Origin: Astrocystis sublimbata
Taxonomy: Eukaryota > Ascomycota > Sordariomycetes > Xylariales > Xylariaceae
NCBI GenBank assembly: GCA_022453515.1
Contig: JAJNNY010000016.1
Location: 62,001-126,000 of the forward strand
DNA: 64,000 nt
Direction of reading: 5' to 3'
This document shows positions 20,190 through 31,589 of this stretch, in pieces; the stretch's first letter is position 1, and each line of letters starts with the position of its first letter. A program made the position numbers and the translations under genes. A model generated the notes under the pieces. The model worked only from the letters and a program-made list of their open reading frames with translations, ran no database searches and was not told the origin of the DNA.

Positions 20190-22517
20190 CTATCGGCTCG
20201 TCGCTCTCGCAATGGTAAAAACACCGATGATCACAACCGCCAACGTCACGACGGCACCCGGGAGGAGCAGCTCGTTGGGAACCCCCGCGATCACCTGCTC
20301 CGGTTCGCCCCGGTGGTGCGCTTTCCTACGGCGTCTGGCGGCCGAATAGTCCTCCTCTTCCGAATCCTCGTCGTCGTCGTCGTCATCCACAATAGCCCGC
20401 CTCCTTCGCAACTCGGATGCAGCCACGCTGGCCGGGGGGGTGTTCATGGCCAGAGGATCAGGCTGTGGAGCCGACACCACGATCGCCGGCTTCTCCGGAT
20501 CATGCACAAACAGATCCACCTTGTCGTGGTGGTGCTGACGAGCGAGTAGGATGGCCTCGAGAAGGTCCTGATCCGTGGTTATACTGACCGTGTCTCCCTC
20601 GTCATCCAAGTAGCTCAACGCAAAACCACCGACCGTGAGGTGGCCATCTTCTACATCGGGCACCCCTCCGATCGAGTCGGCTTCGCTGCCCAACTTTCCG
20701 GCTACGTTCGTCACGAGCTCCAGGATGCCCTGGCTAGCAATCACCTGCAAGCGATGCACGCGGCCGCTCGGTGCCTTGAACTTGAATGCGAAAGGAATCT
20801 CGGCCGGGGCCTGGTCAGCCACCATCGAATGGCTAGGAGAATCCATGCCCATGTGAGAAGCGCTGTCGCCAGGTGCAACAGAATCGCCGATGCGTTCTCG
20901 TGCTTGGTCAGCCGTGATGATGGATCGAGACGCGAGTGTGCCGTGGTGGTGGTGTTGGCTGCCGTCGCCCGACACCATCGATTCAGTCTCATTGTCCAGC
21001 GACAACCAGAACTTGTTCCAGGCCGGGCCTTCACTGTCTCCGGCGCTCATTGTGTTCACTTGCTCCAGCGTAGCGTAGGTGAGCTTCAGGACGTCAACCA
21101 TGCCGACAATCTCGCCCTCGCCGTTCATCACAGGCAGGTTAAGGTAGTGGCCATCTGCGCCCGTGTTAGTTACGATCCTACGAGCCTAGGCGGCCGAGAC
21201 GAAGGCTTACCGTGCATTTTCCGCAGAGCCGCTTGGATGCTCATGTCCATGGGAGCAAAGTCGGGATGGGGCGTCATGACGCGGACGACACTGCAGGTAG
21301 CAGGATCCAGACCAGGCGCAATAACTCGTAGAACAACATCTTTGCTAGTAAAGATACCGGTGATCTGGCCCTGGTCTTGTACCAGAACGGCCGTCGTGTG
21401 GTTCTCCTTCATGAGCATCGCAGCCTCCCTCACAGATGTACGGACACTGACGGTTGTAGGGGGCATGCCGTTGAGAACGGACTCGAGTGTTGGGCCAGAC
21501 ATCTTGGAACGGAGGGCTTCGACATACTGGATGATCTGTGCAGGCTGGCTAGTGCCCAGCTCAGACTGGACGCCCTCCAGAGCAGCATAAAGCTTGGTGG
21601 AAGAGGCATACGCGCGTTCCAGCTTCTCCATAGCGTCGTAGAAGCACTTTGTGATGTCAAGCACGCCCGAAATGTCTTGATTCTCGTCCATGACGGGCAG
21701 GTGGCGGAAGCCCTTCCTCACCATTAGATCCAAGGCATCGGTGGCACTGGTGTCGGTTCTGGCACACAGCGGGTTCTTGGTCATGATCTCAGCAATGGTG
21801 ACATTGGTCGCCTTCTGTCCGGTGCCAACAACGCGGAAGGCCAGATCCTTGGCCGTGAAAATACCAGCAATCCGCTCATCCTCGTCCGTCACCAGCACGC
21901 AGTCCTCCCTCTTGGCGGCCATCAACTGGGCGGCCTCGGCAACCGTGGTGGAGGGTTTGATCTGGAGGGCAGGGCTCGGCTTCAGGGCGAGGACGGTGCC
22001 GGGGGGCGCTTTGCGAGAATGTCGGGCGCGGCTGGCCAGATGCTTCTTTTTGGAGAGATCGCTCTCCAGCTTGCGGCGGATGGCCTGACGGTAGTAGTCA
22101 GCATCATGGGCGTGTTTGTGTGCGAGATAGCTGTCGTAGTCCAGCGTCATGTAGGCGGTGGGCGCCATGACTTGTGGTTGTCGCTGTCGCTGTCGCTGGC
22201 ACTTGCGAAGGAGAGGGACACGGCAACCGCAAAAAGGCGCACGCAAAGCGCACTCACACACAGACAAGACGGAATACAAGGTATGCACCCGAGGGAGAGG
22301 AGAGGGCGGCTAGACGTACCTCATCCCGCTTGCTCTGCTTCTGGCGACTCGCGCTTACGCCCGAAGCAGCCTCACTAGGGGCTGGCTGGTTGTGGCTCTG
22401 GTGATTCTCCAGGGCCGGTCTGGGGATGCCCGAGGCGGCACCGGGGCTGCTGCTGCCGAAGGGGGTGGTTCCGCGCCCCTGGCCACGACTGGGCGTGCCT
22501 CTCATGGTGCCTGACAT
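20190..22517 (-). CDS. CBS and PB1 domain protein with C-terminal membrane anchor
   Basis: Three exons (22517-22320, 22084-21211, 21154-20190) join to 678 residues. Exon 1 encodes a Ser/Gly/Pro-rich start (MSGTMRGTPSRGQGRG) ending SRQKQSKRDE, continued by AIRRKLESDLSKKK in exon 2. Four CBS motifs follow as two pairs: VAEAAQLMAAKREDCVLVTD, ATDALDLMVRKGFRHLPVMD, VREAAMLMKENHTTAVLVQD and a fourth that crosses the last intron (MSIQAALRKMHGDGHYLNLP). CBS pairs usually bind adenine nucleotides. A PB1 domain lies at about 477-577 (FAFKFKAPSGRVHRLQV, LSYLDDEGDTVSITTDQDLL) and suits pairing with another PB1 protein. After an acidic run and a basic patch, a single hydrophobic segment (about 650-672) ends the protein, pointing to a tail-anchored membrane protein. 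The same architecture occurs in S. pombe Mug70. The actual role is not known from sequence. Confidence 0.92.
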
Positions 22518-24089
22518 TGCATGAACTCGGCGGAGCTGGCCAGATTACGGGGGGTTCCTGCGTTCAATGCGCGACGGGCGAGGGAGGGAGAAGACCAGGC
22601 TGGAGACCAGGCTGGGGAGGGGACCAAGGCAGAAGCGTGCGCGAGACGGATCGCCCACGCAAATGTTGGTGATGAAGGTACGAATATGTAAAGGAGGGGA
22701 GACGGTGGTATGAACCGACCGTTTGGGTGGGTTGGACCAGGTAAGACAGATCGGTAGATTGGGTCCTGATAGGTACTTGAGGTTGGGTTGATGGGACGAG
22801 GATCATACCAGATAAAGACTTAGGCAAGGCCGCTAAGTTTAGGTATGGTCTAAGGGAAACTCGAGATAGATACAAGGTCCAAAATGTTCATTATCGGGAT
22901 ATGTCGCACGTAGTCGGAACCCGTCCACATGCCCCGAGGTAGTACTACCTGCAGGTATCTAGGTACCTGCGCGGATGACATTAGGAGGGCCTGACCAACC
23001 TGCCGACTGGCAGACGGACCGGACCAGCGCGAATTTCCATATACTCGTACCTACATGCCAAGTAGTAGCCACCTGCACTAGAGTTAATCTCACCTCCTGC
23101 ATGAATTCTGTTCTGCTCGCTCATTCTGCTCTGAGCCAGTACTTAATTCAATCGAGGTTGCAGGAAGGGAAGTCAGGTACCTGCTTGAGCCATTGCACTA
23201 GTTCAAATGAACAAGACTAACTCCCCCTCGGTCTCTCTCTGCCCACAGACTTACCTAGTAGTCCTTAGTTGTCCGAATGACAGGGGTGCCTTTTTTTTTT
23301 TTTTTTCAATTCTGCTGTTGTTGCATGTGTCACCCTCAATTGAGACACTCCTGGTAAGCCGTTGACTGGACAACTACTCTCACCTACCTACTCTTCCAAA
23401 AAAAAAATTTTAAGATAGGAAATGCAACCGTCTACATGTATTGCAATATTCGAGCATGATGGCGTCGTGCCGAATCGCAGGTGCGTACTTAGTCAAGTTG
23501 TAGGCAGAACATGGCCATGTGCTACGTAGAGAGATTGAGCGAGAGAGGGGTCACCTTCACCGCCTCGACCTGTCCGGGCCCCGGGCTGGCGACTGTGAAA
23601 TGACCCCGCGGTGTGCTGGGTGTGCTGGGTGTGCTGGCAGCGCACGTTTCACGGCCGCCGCCTGTCCTTGCCCGGACTAGCTCCGATCATCAAATCAACA
23701 TTTATTATCTCCCTGCCTCTTTCCCCAGTGGGGGAGGGCAGCTTCATCTAGGTAATATGAAATGAAATCAAGTGGTATCCTACGAAGATAGCGGCATGTC
23801 GGGACTAGTCTACATCATTTTGGCAGCAACTTGCTGCATTAATTATTAAATAATGATATAGATATGAGGAACCATGATCCAAGTATCTATCTGTGGAGTT
23901 TTATCACATTCCTGTAAGTCTATTACATTAGTTCAGTTAAGCTAAAATAGCTATACACTAGGTATACACTCCGAGCGGAAGTTGGGATGCTCCAAGCCGT
24001 GACTAGAAAAGATGACACCGTTTCTGACAACATCGCAGGTGAGGGCAGGTTCTTGCTGGTGGCGCCTGGCTTGGTTTGCCAGTCACTGT
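22518..24089. other. intergenic, 1.6 kb
   Basis: This is the promoter side of the CBS-PB1 gene and 3' side of the FAD monooxygenase. Contains a 16-nt T tract (23291-23306) and a 9-bp tandem repeat (23612-23638). No supported gene. Confidence 0.5.
23612..23638. repeat. 9-bp tandem repeat, three copies
   Basis: The unit TGTGCTGGG is repeated three times, with one change in the last base of the third copy. Intergenic, no function seen. Confidence 0.8.
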
Positions 24090-25608
24090 TCAATGACCAA
24101 TCGCTTCGCAACTCTGAGCGGACTGGAACTCTATCTCCATCTCCCATGGTGTATCGCCACGTTGGCTTTTGAACGGCAAAAAGTCCAAGATCGGGCTCTT
24201 GCGGAAGCCCGGCACGAAGAGGTTAACCGCGCTGTTCGCCAGATTACCGACAACGCTTGATGCCCTGTCGTGAGCTTCGTTTGCTTGGCTTGTCCAAGTG
24301 ATGAGACGCGTTAGAAAGTGGCCCTGGTTAACCACCCCAGTGACAGTCTCTTTGCGTGACTTCTCATATCTCGCAAAAGTGGCTTCTAGGTCCTCGGTGC
24401 TTGGCTTTGCAGTCTCGCGCAGGGTGGCTCGTAAATAGTTGCAAAGAGTCACTGCGGACATTGCCCCCGATAGCGCGCCTTGGCCGTTCACCGAAGTCAT
24501 CTTGTGAGCAGCATCGCCAAGAAGGACAATTCGACCATGATACCATTTGCCTGCCACGCCTTCTTCTTGGGGGAGGAGCACAGCGCTGCCCTGTTCACGT
24601 TGAGGCCAGACTTCCTTGAGCTTGATTCCGGGGAAGACCGTGATATCGGACATCTCCTCCACGAATCTGTCCATGTCCACGTTCGTGAACCTTTTGTTCG
24701 CAGGAATCGGCTCCCGGATCCGCCTGAGCACAGTGAAGTACATGGACTCACGCAATCGGATTGATTGCGAGGCTGTTCCAGGTCCATGTGACTCGGCAAC
24801 ATCGCCCCGGATCCTGCATGTTTGACCGAATAACGATAGGAATGCGGGCACCATCGGGGACGTCGGTATTTGGTTGTTTAGACGCTGGATGAGTTCTCTG
24901 GTCGGGCTATGCACACCATCTGCCGCAATCACCATGGATCCATATACCACACTTCCATCCGCTAGATGGACTCTCACTCCATCTATAGCCCGCTGGGGTC
25001 AGTAATTACCTCTTACAGTAAAGAAATTGCTCCTGAAACGGGGGTTCGCGGGTGTCTCGGGAGCACAGATACCTGTTAGGGTAATTTATGCCTCCAAGAC
25101 TTGCCAGAAGGGGGAACAAATTAATCCGGCGAGTACATACCGTTGTTCGTTTCGACTTTGACTACATGTGCGCTTGTTTTGACCTTTGTCTGGCGCTCTG
25201 GCAAATTATCGTAAAGAACGCGAAGCAGATTCCCACGAGAAAGTCCTAACGTGGGGTATCCAAGTCTTTCAATGGCCATCGTCAGCCGTCTTGCGTACGA
25301 AATGTCCAGGGGTTCACTCACTCTTTTTCAATGGCCTCATAGACGGGACCGCTGCATAAGGGCTCGCCACTATGGGTAAAGTTCGTCTTGGTAGTCAAGC
25401 GCGTGGAGTATTGCACCGCCGGTTGGTATAAACCCAACTGGTCCATCACCCGTACAAAGGGTGACCACAGTACCAGCAGAGCCCCACGGAACCTCACAAT
25501 TTCTGGCTGTCTTTCGAGGACTATGAAGTCAATATTGGCTGCGACCAGCGTTTGTGCTGTGAAGAGACCAGCGGGTCCTCCGCCCAATATGATCGCACGA
25601 AAAGGCAT
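24090..25608 (-). CDS. FAD-dependent monooxygenase (aromatic hydroxylase type)
   Basis: Flavoprotein monooxygenase of the FAD_binding_3 family, which hydroxylates aromatic or terpenoid substrates using NAD(P)H and oxygen. Three exons (25608-25322, 25265-25141, 24982-24090) give 434 residues. The Rossmann motif GGGPAGL is at residues 9-15. The middle DG motif is in VIAADGVHSPTRELIQ (about 156-171). The second FAD motif is GDAAHKMTSVNGQGALSGAM (about 293-312). The start at 25608 (MPFRAIIL) puts the Rossmann fold at the very N-terminus as usual; an upstream in-frame Met at 25731 would add 41 residues of no known type. The C-terminal part has weak hydrophobic character, so membrane association like that of meroterpenoid/indole-diterpene epoxidases (PaxM group) is possible. 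No prenyltransferase, cyclase, PKS or NRPS lies nearby, so this looks like a stand-alone enzyme of unknown substrate. Confidence 0.88.
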
Positions 25609-27877
25609 GACTCGATCTGAGAATATGTCACTGGCTTTGACCTCGTATGTGTTGATGCGAACAGGTGTAGTGCTCAGGTGCAGAATAGAAAATTCAGGTC
25701 GAGGACATGATGTTGATTTATACCTCGACATCTAGTCGTTGAGACCTGAGTCTGACAATCTCCCATGGTCAACAAAGATCCTGCCCAGCGCCTTGATCAT
25801 CCCTCTTTTCGATTCCGGCCGCTCATCTTGTCTGGTCGACTCTCGATGTTCGGCCTCCAATGCTAAGTATTAGTGCTAACCTGCACGCAGCTCACGACGC
25901 AAGAAGCACCATCCACGTTACAATGACATTATGCTATCTGTGCGTGCACTTAAAAAAGGCAAACATTCGGTCGATTAAGATTGTGTGAGATTATCTCCAA
26001 TGACGCGAATTATCAGCTGTGTGGATGCAGCCAGGGCTTGGAGGGCAATGTATCAAGTCACTCCTGGTATGGACTCTTGGGTCCGCGCACTTTGCGTTGG
26101 TCGTGGATCACTACCAACGGCGGTCGGCATCAAAAAATTCTCAGCATCTGAAATTGACGATCGATCGCTCGTTGAGCCAGGGAGGTGTCATTTGGGAGAC
26201 CGCCGCACCTGTTGAATTGTGAAACGTGACCTCCAGTGCTCCTAATGTGTGATTGTCAGACGTTTTTGACATAGCCCAATATTCGGGTGCGCAAAGCTTG
26301 GGCCGCCATGTAGTCTATATTCTGTTGTGCAATTCGGAGCACTATCATTGAGAAAAGTTCCTAGATTCGTTTCGGCGGTTCGGATCAATGATCTGGAGGT
26401 CAATGGAATGAACCCAGCCTATCAATACTGCCGGCAGTCCGATGTATCTTGAGCAGCGTCCCATCCGAGACACTGCTGAACCGAACGTAATTAATCTTTC
26501 AGCTCAATAGTAAACTGGTTTCTCTCCCTGTTTAAAGATTCACCAGCACGGTTCAGCTATTGCCGCGAGGCTGGGTTTTTACTGTCCAAGGCTTGATGCA
26601 TGCTAAGGGGATTATTGACGTTGCGGCATCTGCACTCAAATCCCATGATCATAATACAGTACTGGGCCATACCGATATCGATGGCTTACCTCGTCGGAGA
26701 GAAGTCCCGTGTTATTAAATGGCAACAATTCGGCTACGTAAAGGTTCGATTGACGTTGTGTCACTGCTTGGATCAGCCCTCCGTTACAAATCCGATTACT
26801 AGATCTTGTGTTTACTTGTGCTTCAAGCTCCATACTGTTCCTATACAGCCTGCCACCTTGCATCCGAAATCGAATACCATTTTAATAGCAAGCTGACTAC
26901 TCACCGTTCAAGGAGTTTCATCTGAGGTGGTCAATGTACAAGAATTGAAATTGTATGGAAGCGATTCAATTACTAACACTAATACACTCTATCCGCGACA
27001 AATTCTCACATCTACCGTACCAGTCACAATGTCCCAATCACTTACGATAGCTTTGTTAACTAGATCTCATATTCAGAGATCATTAGATTATCTATTAACA
27101 CATGATATACAAAATACTGAGATAGTGGTATAAAAAACTTGAGTACGCGTGGATCATATATACATAGTAGTGAGCACTCAGCATACCCAGGTATTTGGTT
27201 GAGTTTTCTGGTCATTCCCCTTTCACTTTCTACGGCGCTACCATGGTGGCACTCACTCAGCATACTACCTAATCTAAACTATTGTAATCGCATTGATATC
27301 GCCCAGAAGGGGGAGAGGGCTGCATGTAGGTACTGTTAGGCAGGTACGAGTCACAGTGTACTTACTATAAGATACTCCCACGGCTAAGGCCAGGTCACTT
27401 AGGTACCTACCTAGGGAGATTCCTCCATTCTGCATCCCACTTTTGGGTGTGGGCAATCAACCCCATTACAGTACCTATAGTTGCCTTGCCGAGCGCATGT
27501 TCATGAATGCAGGTTGGAGAGTTACCTACACGGGTCGCTGGTCTAGTATCAAGCCACATTGACGCCACACCGACGCCACACTGACTTACGGGCTACCAAC
27601 GGCCTAACGTTGCCCCAGCCTACGCTCACCCTTCACCTACCTAAAAGTGCCTTTGCCTGCTTGCTGGGATTTACCTAAACCCAAACGCCCGGATTAACGA
27701 GAGAGCGTACCTAAACTGTGGTAAATTGTGGGCTGTTGTAGATGTGCTGTTAAGATTCTCGACCAGGTAGATTCTTCAGGTGTCTCGTCCATTGATCGCC
27801 CTATTCTCATTCCCAGTTCTCCCTGGTTTGTGATATTGCCTTATAACCTGCATCTCGCCTCTGGGCGCATCTTTCAT
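25609..27877. other. divergent intergenic region, 2.3 kb
   Basis: This lies between the divergently transcribed FAD monooxygenase and the mitochondrial transcription factor gene. The part 26.4-27.3 kb looks AT-rich, and CCTAGG-type palindromic pieces occur near 27.4 kb. Open frames are short and unsupported. I see nothing else. Confidence 0.5.
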
Positions 27878-29728
27878 ATGTTCAGGCTCCGCGCAAGCCA
27901 CGGCCTGGGACTATCCTCTCTGCCTACTCCGAGTACCCAGCGATCGCTTTTTTCTACGACATGTCGCCGATCAATTGCCGGCGTCTCGTCCGCATCAAAA
28001 TATCTCGACAAGAGCAACCTCCTAGCCAACACGCCTGTCGCTGAGCAATTGCTTGCCTCCGGCGTATGGACACCCACTCACGGTCCCAAGGGACTCAAGC
28101 GCTCACGGGCTGGCAAGCCTAGTGCAGACAAGACGCGCGTCAACATCGTGAGCGAGAAACTATGCGACGATATCCTAACTTATGTCGGGCACTCGCTCGA
28201 GCGCCATCGCGGATGCGACATCCTGGATATCTACCCAGGCGCTGGCTGTTGGAGCCGCAAATTAAACGATTTTCTCCAGCCCCGGTCTCATGTGCTGCTG
28301 GAACCCGACGCTGACATGTACCGCCCATTCCTCCAGCCACTGCTTGACCGGCCCGGGACGACGCTGTTGCCCAAGACTGGCATCGTCTGGCGGGAGCTGA
28401 ACTCGGTTCTGACGCCCGAGTATCTGCCTCACCAGACCGTTGCAACCGACCGCCATGCGCGCAACGATACTCTATTGGTGACAGCTAACCTGGCATTTCA
28501 TCCCAAAAAGCGTTTCCTCAGCTTCGAATCTGTAACATCCCTGGTCCTCCACCAATTCGTCGATGCCATCCGCTCCAGTGCCCTTTTCCAGCGCTACGGC
28601 TGTGTTCGTATGCTGATATGGGCCCGTTCCGACGACAAATTGATGTTCGTACCTAGAAATCTGCAAAGGCGGCGGAAACAGGCGCTTGACAACGACCTTT
28701 TGTGTGAATGGACAGACGAAATCTGCGGAGACGAATCGGCGGCTAGCTCCTGGTTCATGCGTGAAGATGCCATTAACCAGGCAAGCATGGTGTCGACCAT
28801 CGAACGAATGCGCGCAGCGAAAATCAAACTACCAGCCGGTCGAGAGACCGAGGGCTTCCCAGAAGCACTGGCGGGTGTTAAAGCGAAAAAGAAATGGCCC
28901 GTACCTGGAACGCATCCCCCGACTTTCAAAAAACCCTTCCAAAATGTCCTGGCTGAGTTGCAGGCTACTAACGCTGAGACCGGACTCGTTGGGGGCTCGA
29001 CCGAGTGGCTCAGCATGCAGCGATATCAGTGGAGAGCCAATGCCGATGCTAAGAAGGCCACCCAATTCATCGAGCAAATGGGATATTTGAAGACTTATCA
29101 GCAGCTCCTATCATCCGGGACAGCGACTGGTGAGCAATTAGCAGCTGCCAAGAGCGCGTGGGAGACAAATCTGTTTGGGCATGGGAAATCATTCAAGGAG
29201 GAATTCCTCACATACAGCCACAACTTGCACGCCTTCCACCGACCTGTACCCCTGCTTCCATGGGACCGCCGGAGGTATGAACCCATGACGGTGCAGCTCG
29301 ATGAATTCTTCCCCAACGTCGCCTGCAGTCTCTTGGACATCCAACCAAAAGCGCCGCACCCGCTCATGTGCGAGACGGGACCAGGTTCGAACCGTGCCGC
29401 CGACATATTGGACATCATCCTGCAGTCATTGATGCAGCAGACCACTGCACCAGTTGGCCCTAACCTAGATGCTCTGTGGCCTGGAGCGAAAGACTACATT
29501 TTACCGCGGTGGAGTAGTATAAAGGACTTCTCTCGCGGAGCTTTTTGTCCAGACCTGCGCCACGCTGAGCCCTGTGCGCGGTTGCTAGACACACAGCAGG
29601 TGGAAGAACTCATCGAGCTTTGGATGGAGTGGCCGTTCCGGCCCAAGTTCCATGAACTTCTGGGTCGGGCGCAAGAGGACCTGTCTGATAAGTACGAGGA
29701 GACCACCTCCGCTGACATGGAACCGTAG
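27878..29728 (+). CDS. mitochondrial transcription factor B-like protein (Mtf1 type)
   Basis: Intronless; 616 residues from Met at 27878. The frame stays open upstream to 27728, but the preferred start gives a classic mitochondrial presequence rich in Arg, Ser and Leu (MFRLRASHGLGL, then STTCRRS). The methyltransferase-like core resembles rRNA adenine dimethylases: VNIVSEKLCDDILTYV, motif I as DILDIYPGAGCWSRKL (114-129) and the acidic ribose contact in HVLLEPD (138-144). In fungi this family serves as the mitochondrial RNA polymerase specificity factor that melts promoters, having lost methylation. The protein is much longer than yeast Mtf1 (341 residues); the C-terminal 250 residues have no fold I recognise. 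A mitochondrial methyltransferase that still works cannot be excluded. Confidence 0.8.
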   Translation: MFRLRASHGLGLSSLPTPSTQRSLFSTTCRRSIAGVSSASKYLDKSNLLANTPVAEQLLASGVWTPTHGPKGLKRSRAGKPSADKTRVNIVSEKLCDDILTYVGHSLERHRGCDILDIYPGAGCWSRKLNDFLQPRSHVLLEPDADMYRPFLQPLLDRPGTTLLPKTGIVWRELNSVLTPEYLPHQTVATDRHARNDTLLVTANLAFHPKKRFLSFESVTSLVLHQFVDAIRSSALFQRYGCVRMLIWARSDDKLMFVPRNLQRRRKQALDNDLLCEWTDEICGDESAASSWFMREDAINQASMVSTIERMRAAKIKLPAGRETEGFPEALAGVKAKKKWPVPGTHPPTFKKPFQNVLAELQATNAETGLVGGSTEWLSMQRYQWRANADAKKATQFIEQMGYLKTYQQLLSSGTATGEQLAAAKSAWETNLFGHGKSFKEEFLTYSHNLHAFHRPVPLLPWDRRRYEPMTVQLDEFFPNVACSLLDIQPKAPHPLMCETGPGSNRAADILDIILQSLMQQTTAPVGPNLDALWPGAKDYILPRWSSIKDFSRGAFCPDLRHAEPCARLLDTQQVEELIELWMEWPFRPKFHELLGRAQEDLSDKYEETTSADMEP

Positions 29729-31589
29729 TTTGCATAGTCGAACCGCCCTGTGCAAACGCAGCTTCAACCCCTCTTTCTTATTAGAAGTGACGAGGAGGCA
29801 TAGGGGTTGCTTGCGCGCAAGGTTACCCAACAGCCTAAAAATCCTTGGCTATAGTTCTGTGAGATAGCAGGGCAATCGACTCGGGAGCATTCGTCGGAGG
29901 TGATAAAAACCTGTGAGGACGGATAGCTAGTACATCGAATGATGGCCAAAAAAAGAATAATATTCGATGGGCAAAAAGCACTCGATCGGGTGCTTACCAA
30001 AGATGTCACCGTACTCAGCGGTTCTGCAGATTGCCACATTCATTTTACTTGAGGTGAGGCGTTGTTGTATCCATCAAAGTTGGTGGTGGTGATTATACAG
30101 TGTACTCGAGATAGGTAGTACCCCCTTAAGGTGGCGCAGTCGAAACAGAAGAAACACGGGCAGTCAATCCTCCTCCTTCATTTCCTCACCAGGCGTTAGC
30201 CGTGGGCTAGGAAGTACATGTATGTACGAGTAGATAGGCGTCGACTCCCACGATGCTCCCAGAAGACACTGAATGCTGAACCAGGCACAAGGCTGGGGGT
30301 AAAAAGGCTATTGATCACCTACTGCTGCTTTTGCTGACCTCCTGTTGTTCCCATTCCAATGGCCTCGAGCATGCCTTGGCGCGGTCCTTCTTCATGATAT
30401 CGTCCCCAAGGTCTCGGTACAATGCCAAGCTGTGGGAGGAAGCGGGCCTCCCCGGTTTTCTGCAGGTCCCCGGCACAGCACAGGTTGCGTATATACTTAG
30501 GTACCCAGTACCAACCACCTGAGCCTTACTCCACTGCTGGATGGGCGCATGTCTCGCATGCTGCCCACGTACCTCAGGTAGTATGTACATCTACTGCATT
30601 GCGCTTGTGGTCAGATACTCCCGAGTTTCAACCTTGGAAGTTGTCAGTCCGAGACTTGATGCAGGAAGTCACCTTTCCAAGACAAGGCTACACCAAGTTC
30701 TGGAACAGGTTCGCGCCAGGATTCACATGAGTCTTTTTCCCTTGTCTCGTTTTACTTGCTTCCTTAATTGAACATTATTTCCGGGTCAGATTTGTGCAGG
30801 TTGGCGAGCTGTGGGATACCCCCGAGTCGTGGAGTGGACGACTTGCATTTAGTACATGTGGCTAAGTACATGTAGACCACTTGGTCGGATTGGCCACGTT
30901 TTTAGTACTTTTAAATTAAGTCGATGGAGTATTTCTCTGCGCGTGCTTACTTTTACTTACACGTACACCATAAATAAATAACCTTGAAGGTAGGCGAGGC
31001 AGGTACATACCTAACCTTATGGTACATACCTAACCTTATGGTACCTACCTAGGTACGGTAGCACACCCACCAGTGACCGGCCGGAGCAATGACCTGCATC
31101 CATGGATGTGAACTGTCACCTATTTATCCTATTCCTATTCGTCCCTAGCTAGTAGATGGTCTCGTCGATCCTCAACCCGCCTCTCCCACCTCTCTCACAC
31201 CTCTCCACATCTAGCCTCTCGCCTCTCGCCTACTCGCCTACCTCTCCGCGCCTCCCTACCTACCCGAAGTACTTGCTCATGTAGTGTGCGCTCCCTTCGA
31301 TGAATCTGCTTAGGCGTGTTAGGACGCACCTGAAGAGAGCACACGGCACTGCACTCGCACTCGGGCCTCCGATGGGGCGCCTTTATCCTGCTCAATTCCA
31401 CACCACCTTGGATCTGACCTCTTCTTCCTCGTCCTCGGTCTGAACACCTTGTCCAACAGCTTGAGTGTCGCTGGCTCGCCACGCGCTTCTGAGCGCACTC
31501 GCACTCGCACTCGATCTCGCTATTTTCAACATCACTAGTTCTCGCCCGCAGCCTCGCATCCTCGTGCTGGCGGCACTATTATCTCCATC
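29729..31589. other. intergenic, 1.9 kb
   Basis: This is the 3' region of the Mtf1-like gene and promoter plus leader of the GT90 gene. The last 400 bases are rich in CTC/TCG and contain a run of GCACTC hexamers near 31.49-31.52 kb, typical of a pyrimidine-rich fungal leader. A 19-bp tandem duplication lies at 31.0 kb. No supported gene. Confidence 0.5.
31002..31039. repeat. 19-bp perfect tandem duplication
   Basis: GGTACATACCTAACCTTAT occurs twice back to back, immediately followed by a TACCTAGGTA palindrome (31046-31055). It looks like a recent slippage or duplication within the intergenic motif family. Confidence 0.9.

Noticed and set aside
20640..21590. 316-codon open frame on the plus strand opposite the CBS-PB1 gene.
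   Set aside because: It crosses the real intron of the minus-strand gene and encodes no recognisable domain; explained by codon bias of the true gene.
24090..25608. Idea that the FAD monooxygenase marks a secondary-metabolite cluster.
   Set aside because: No PKS, NRPS, terpene cyclase, prenyltransferase or pathway regulator occurs next to it; neighbours are core genes.
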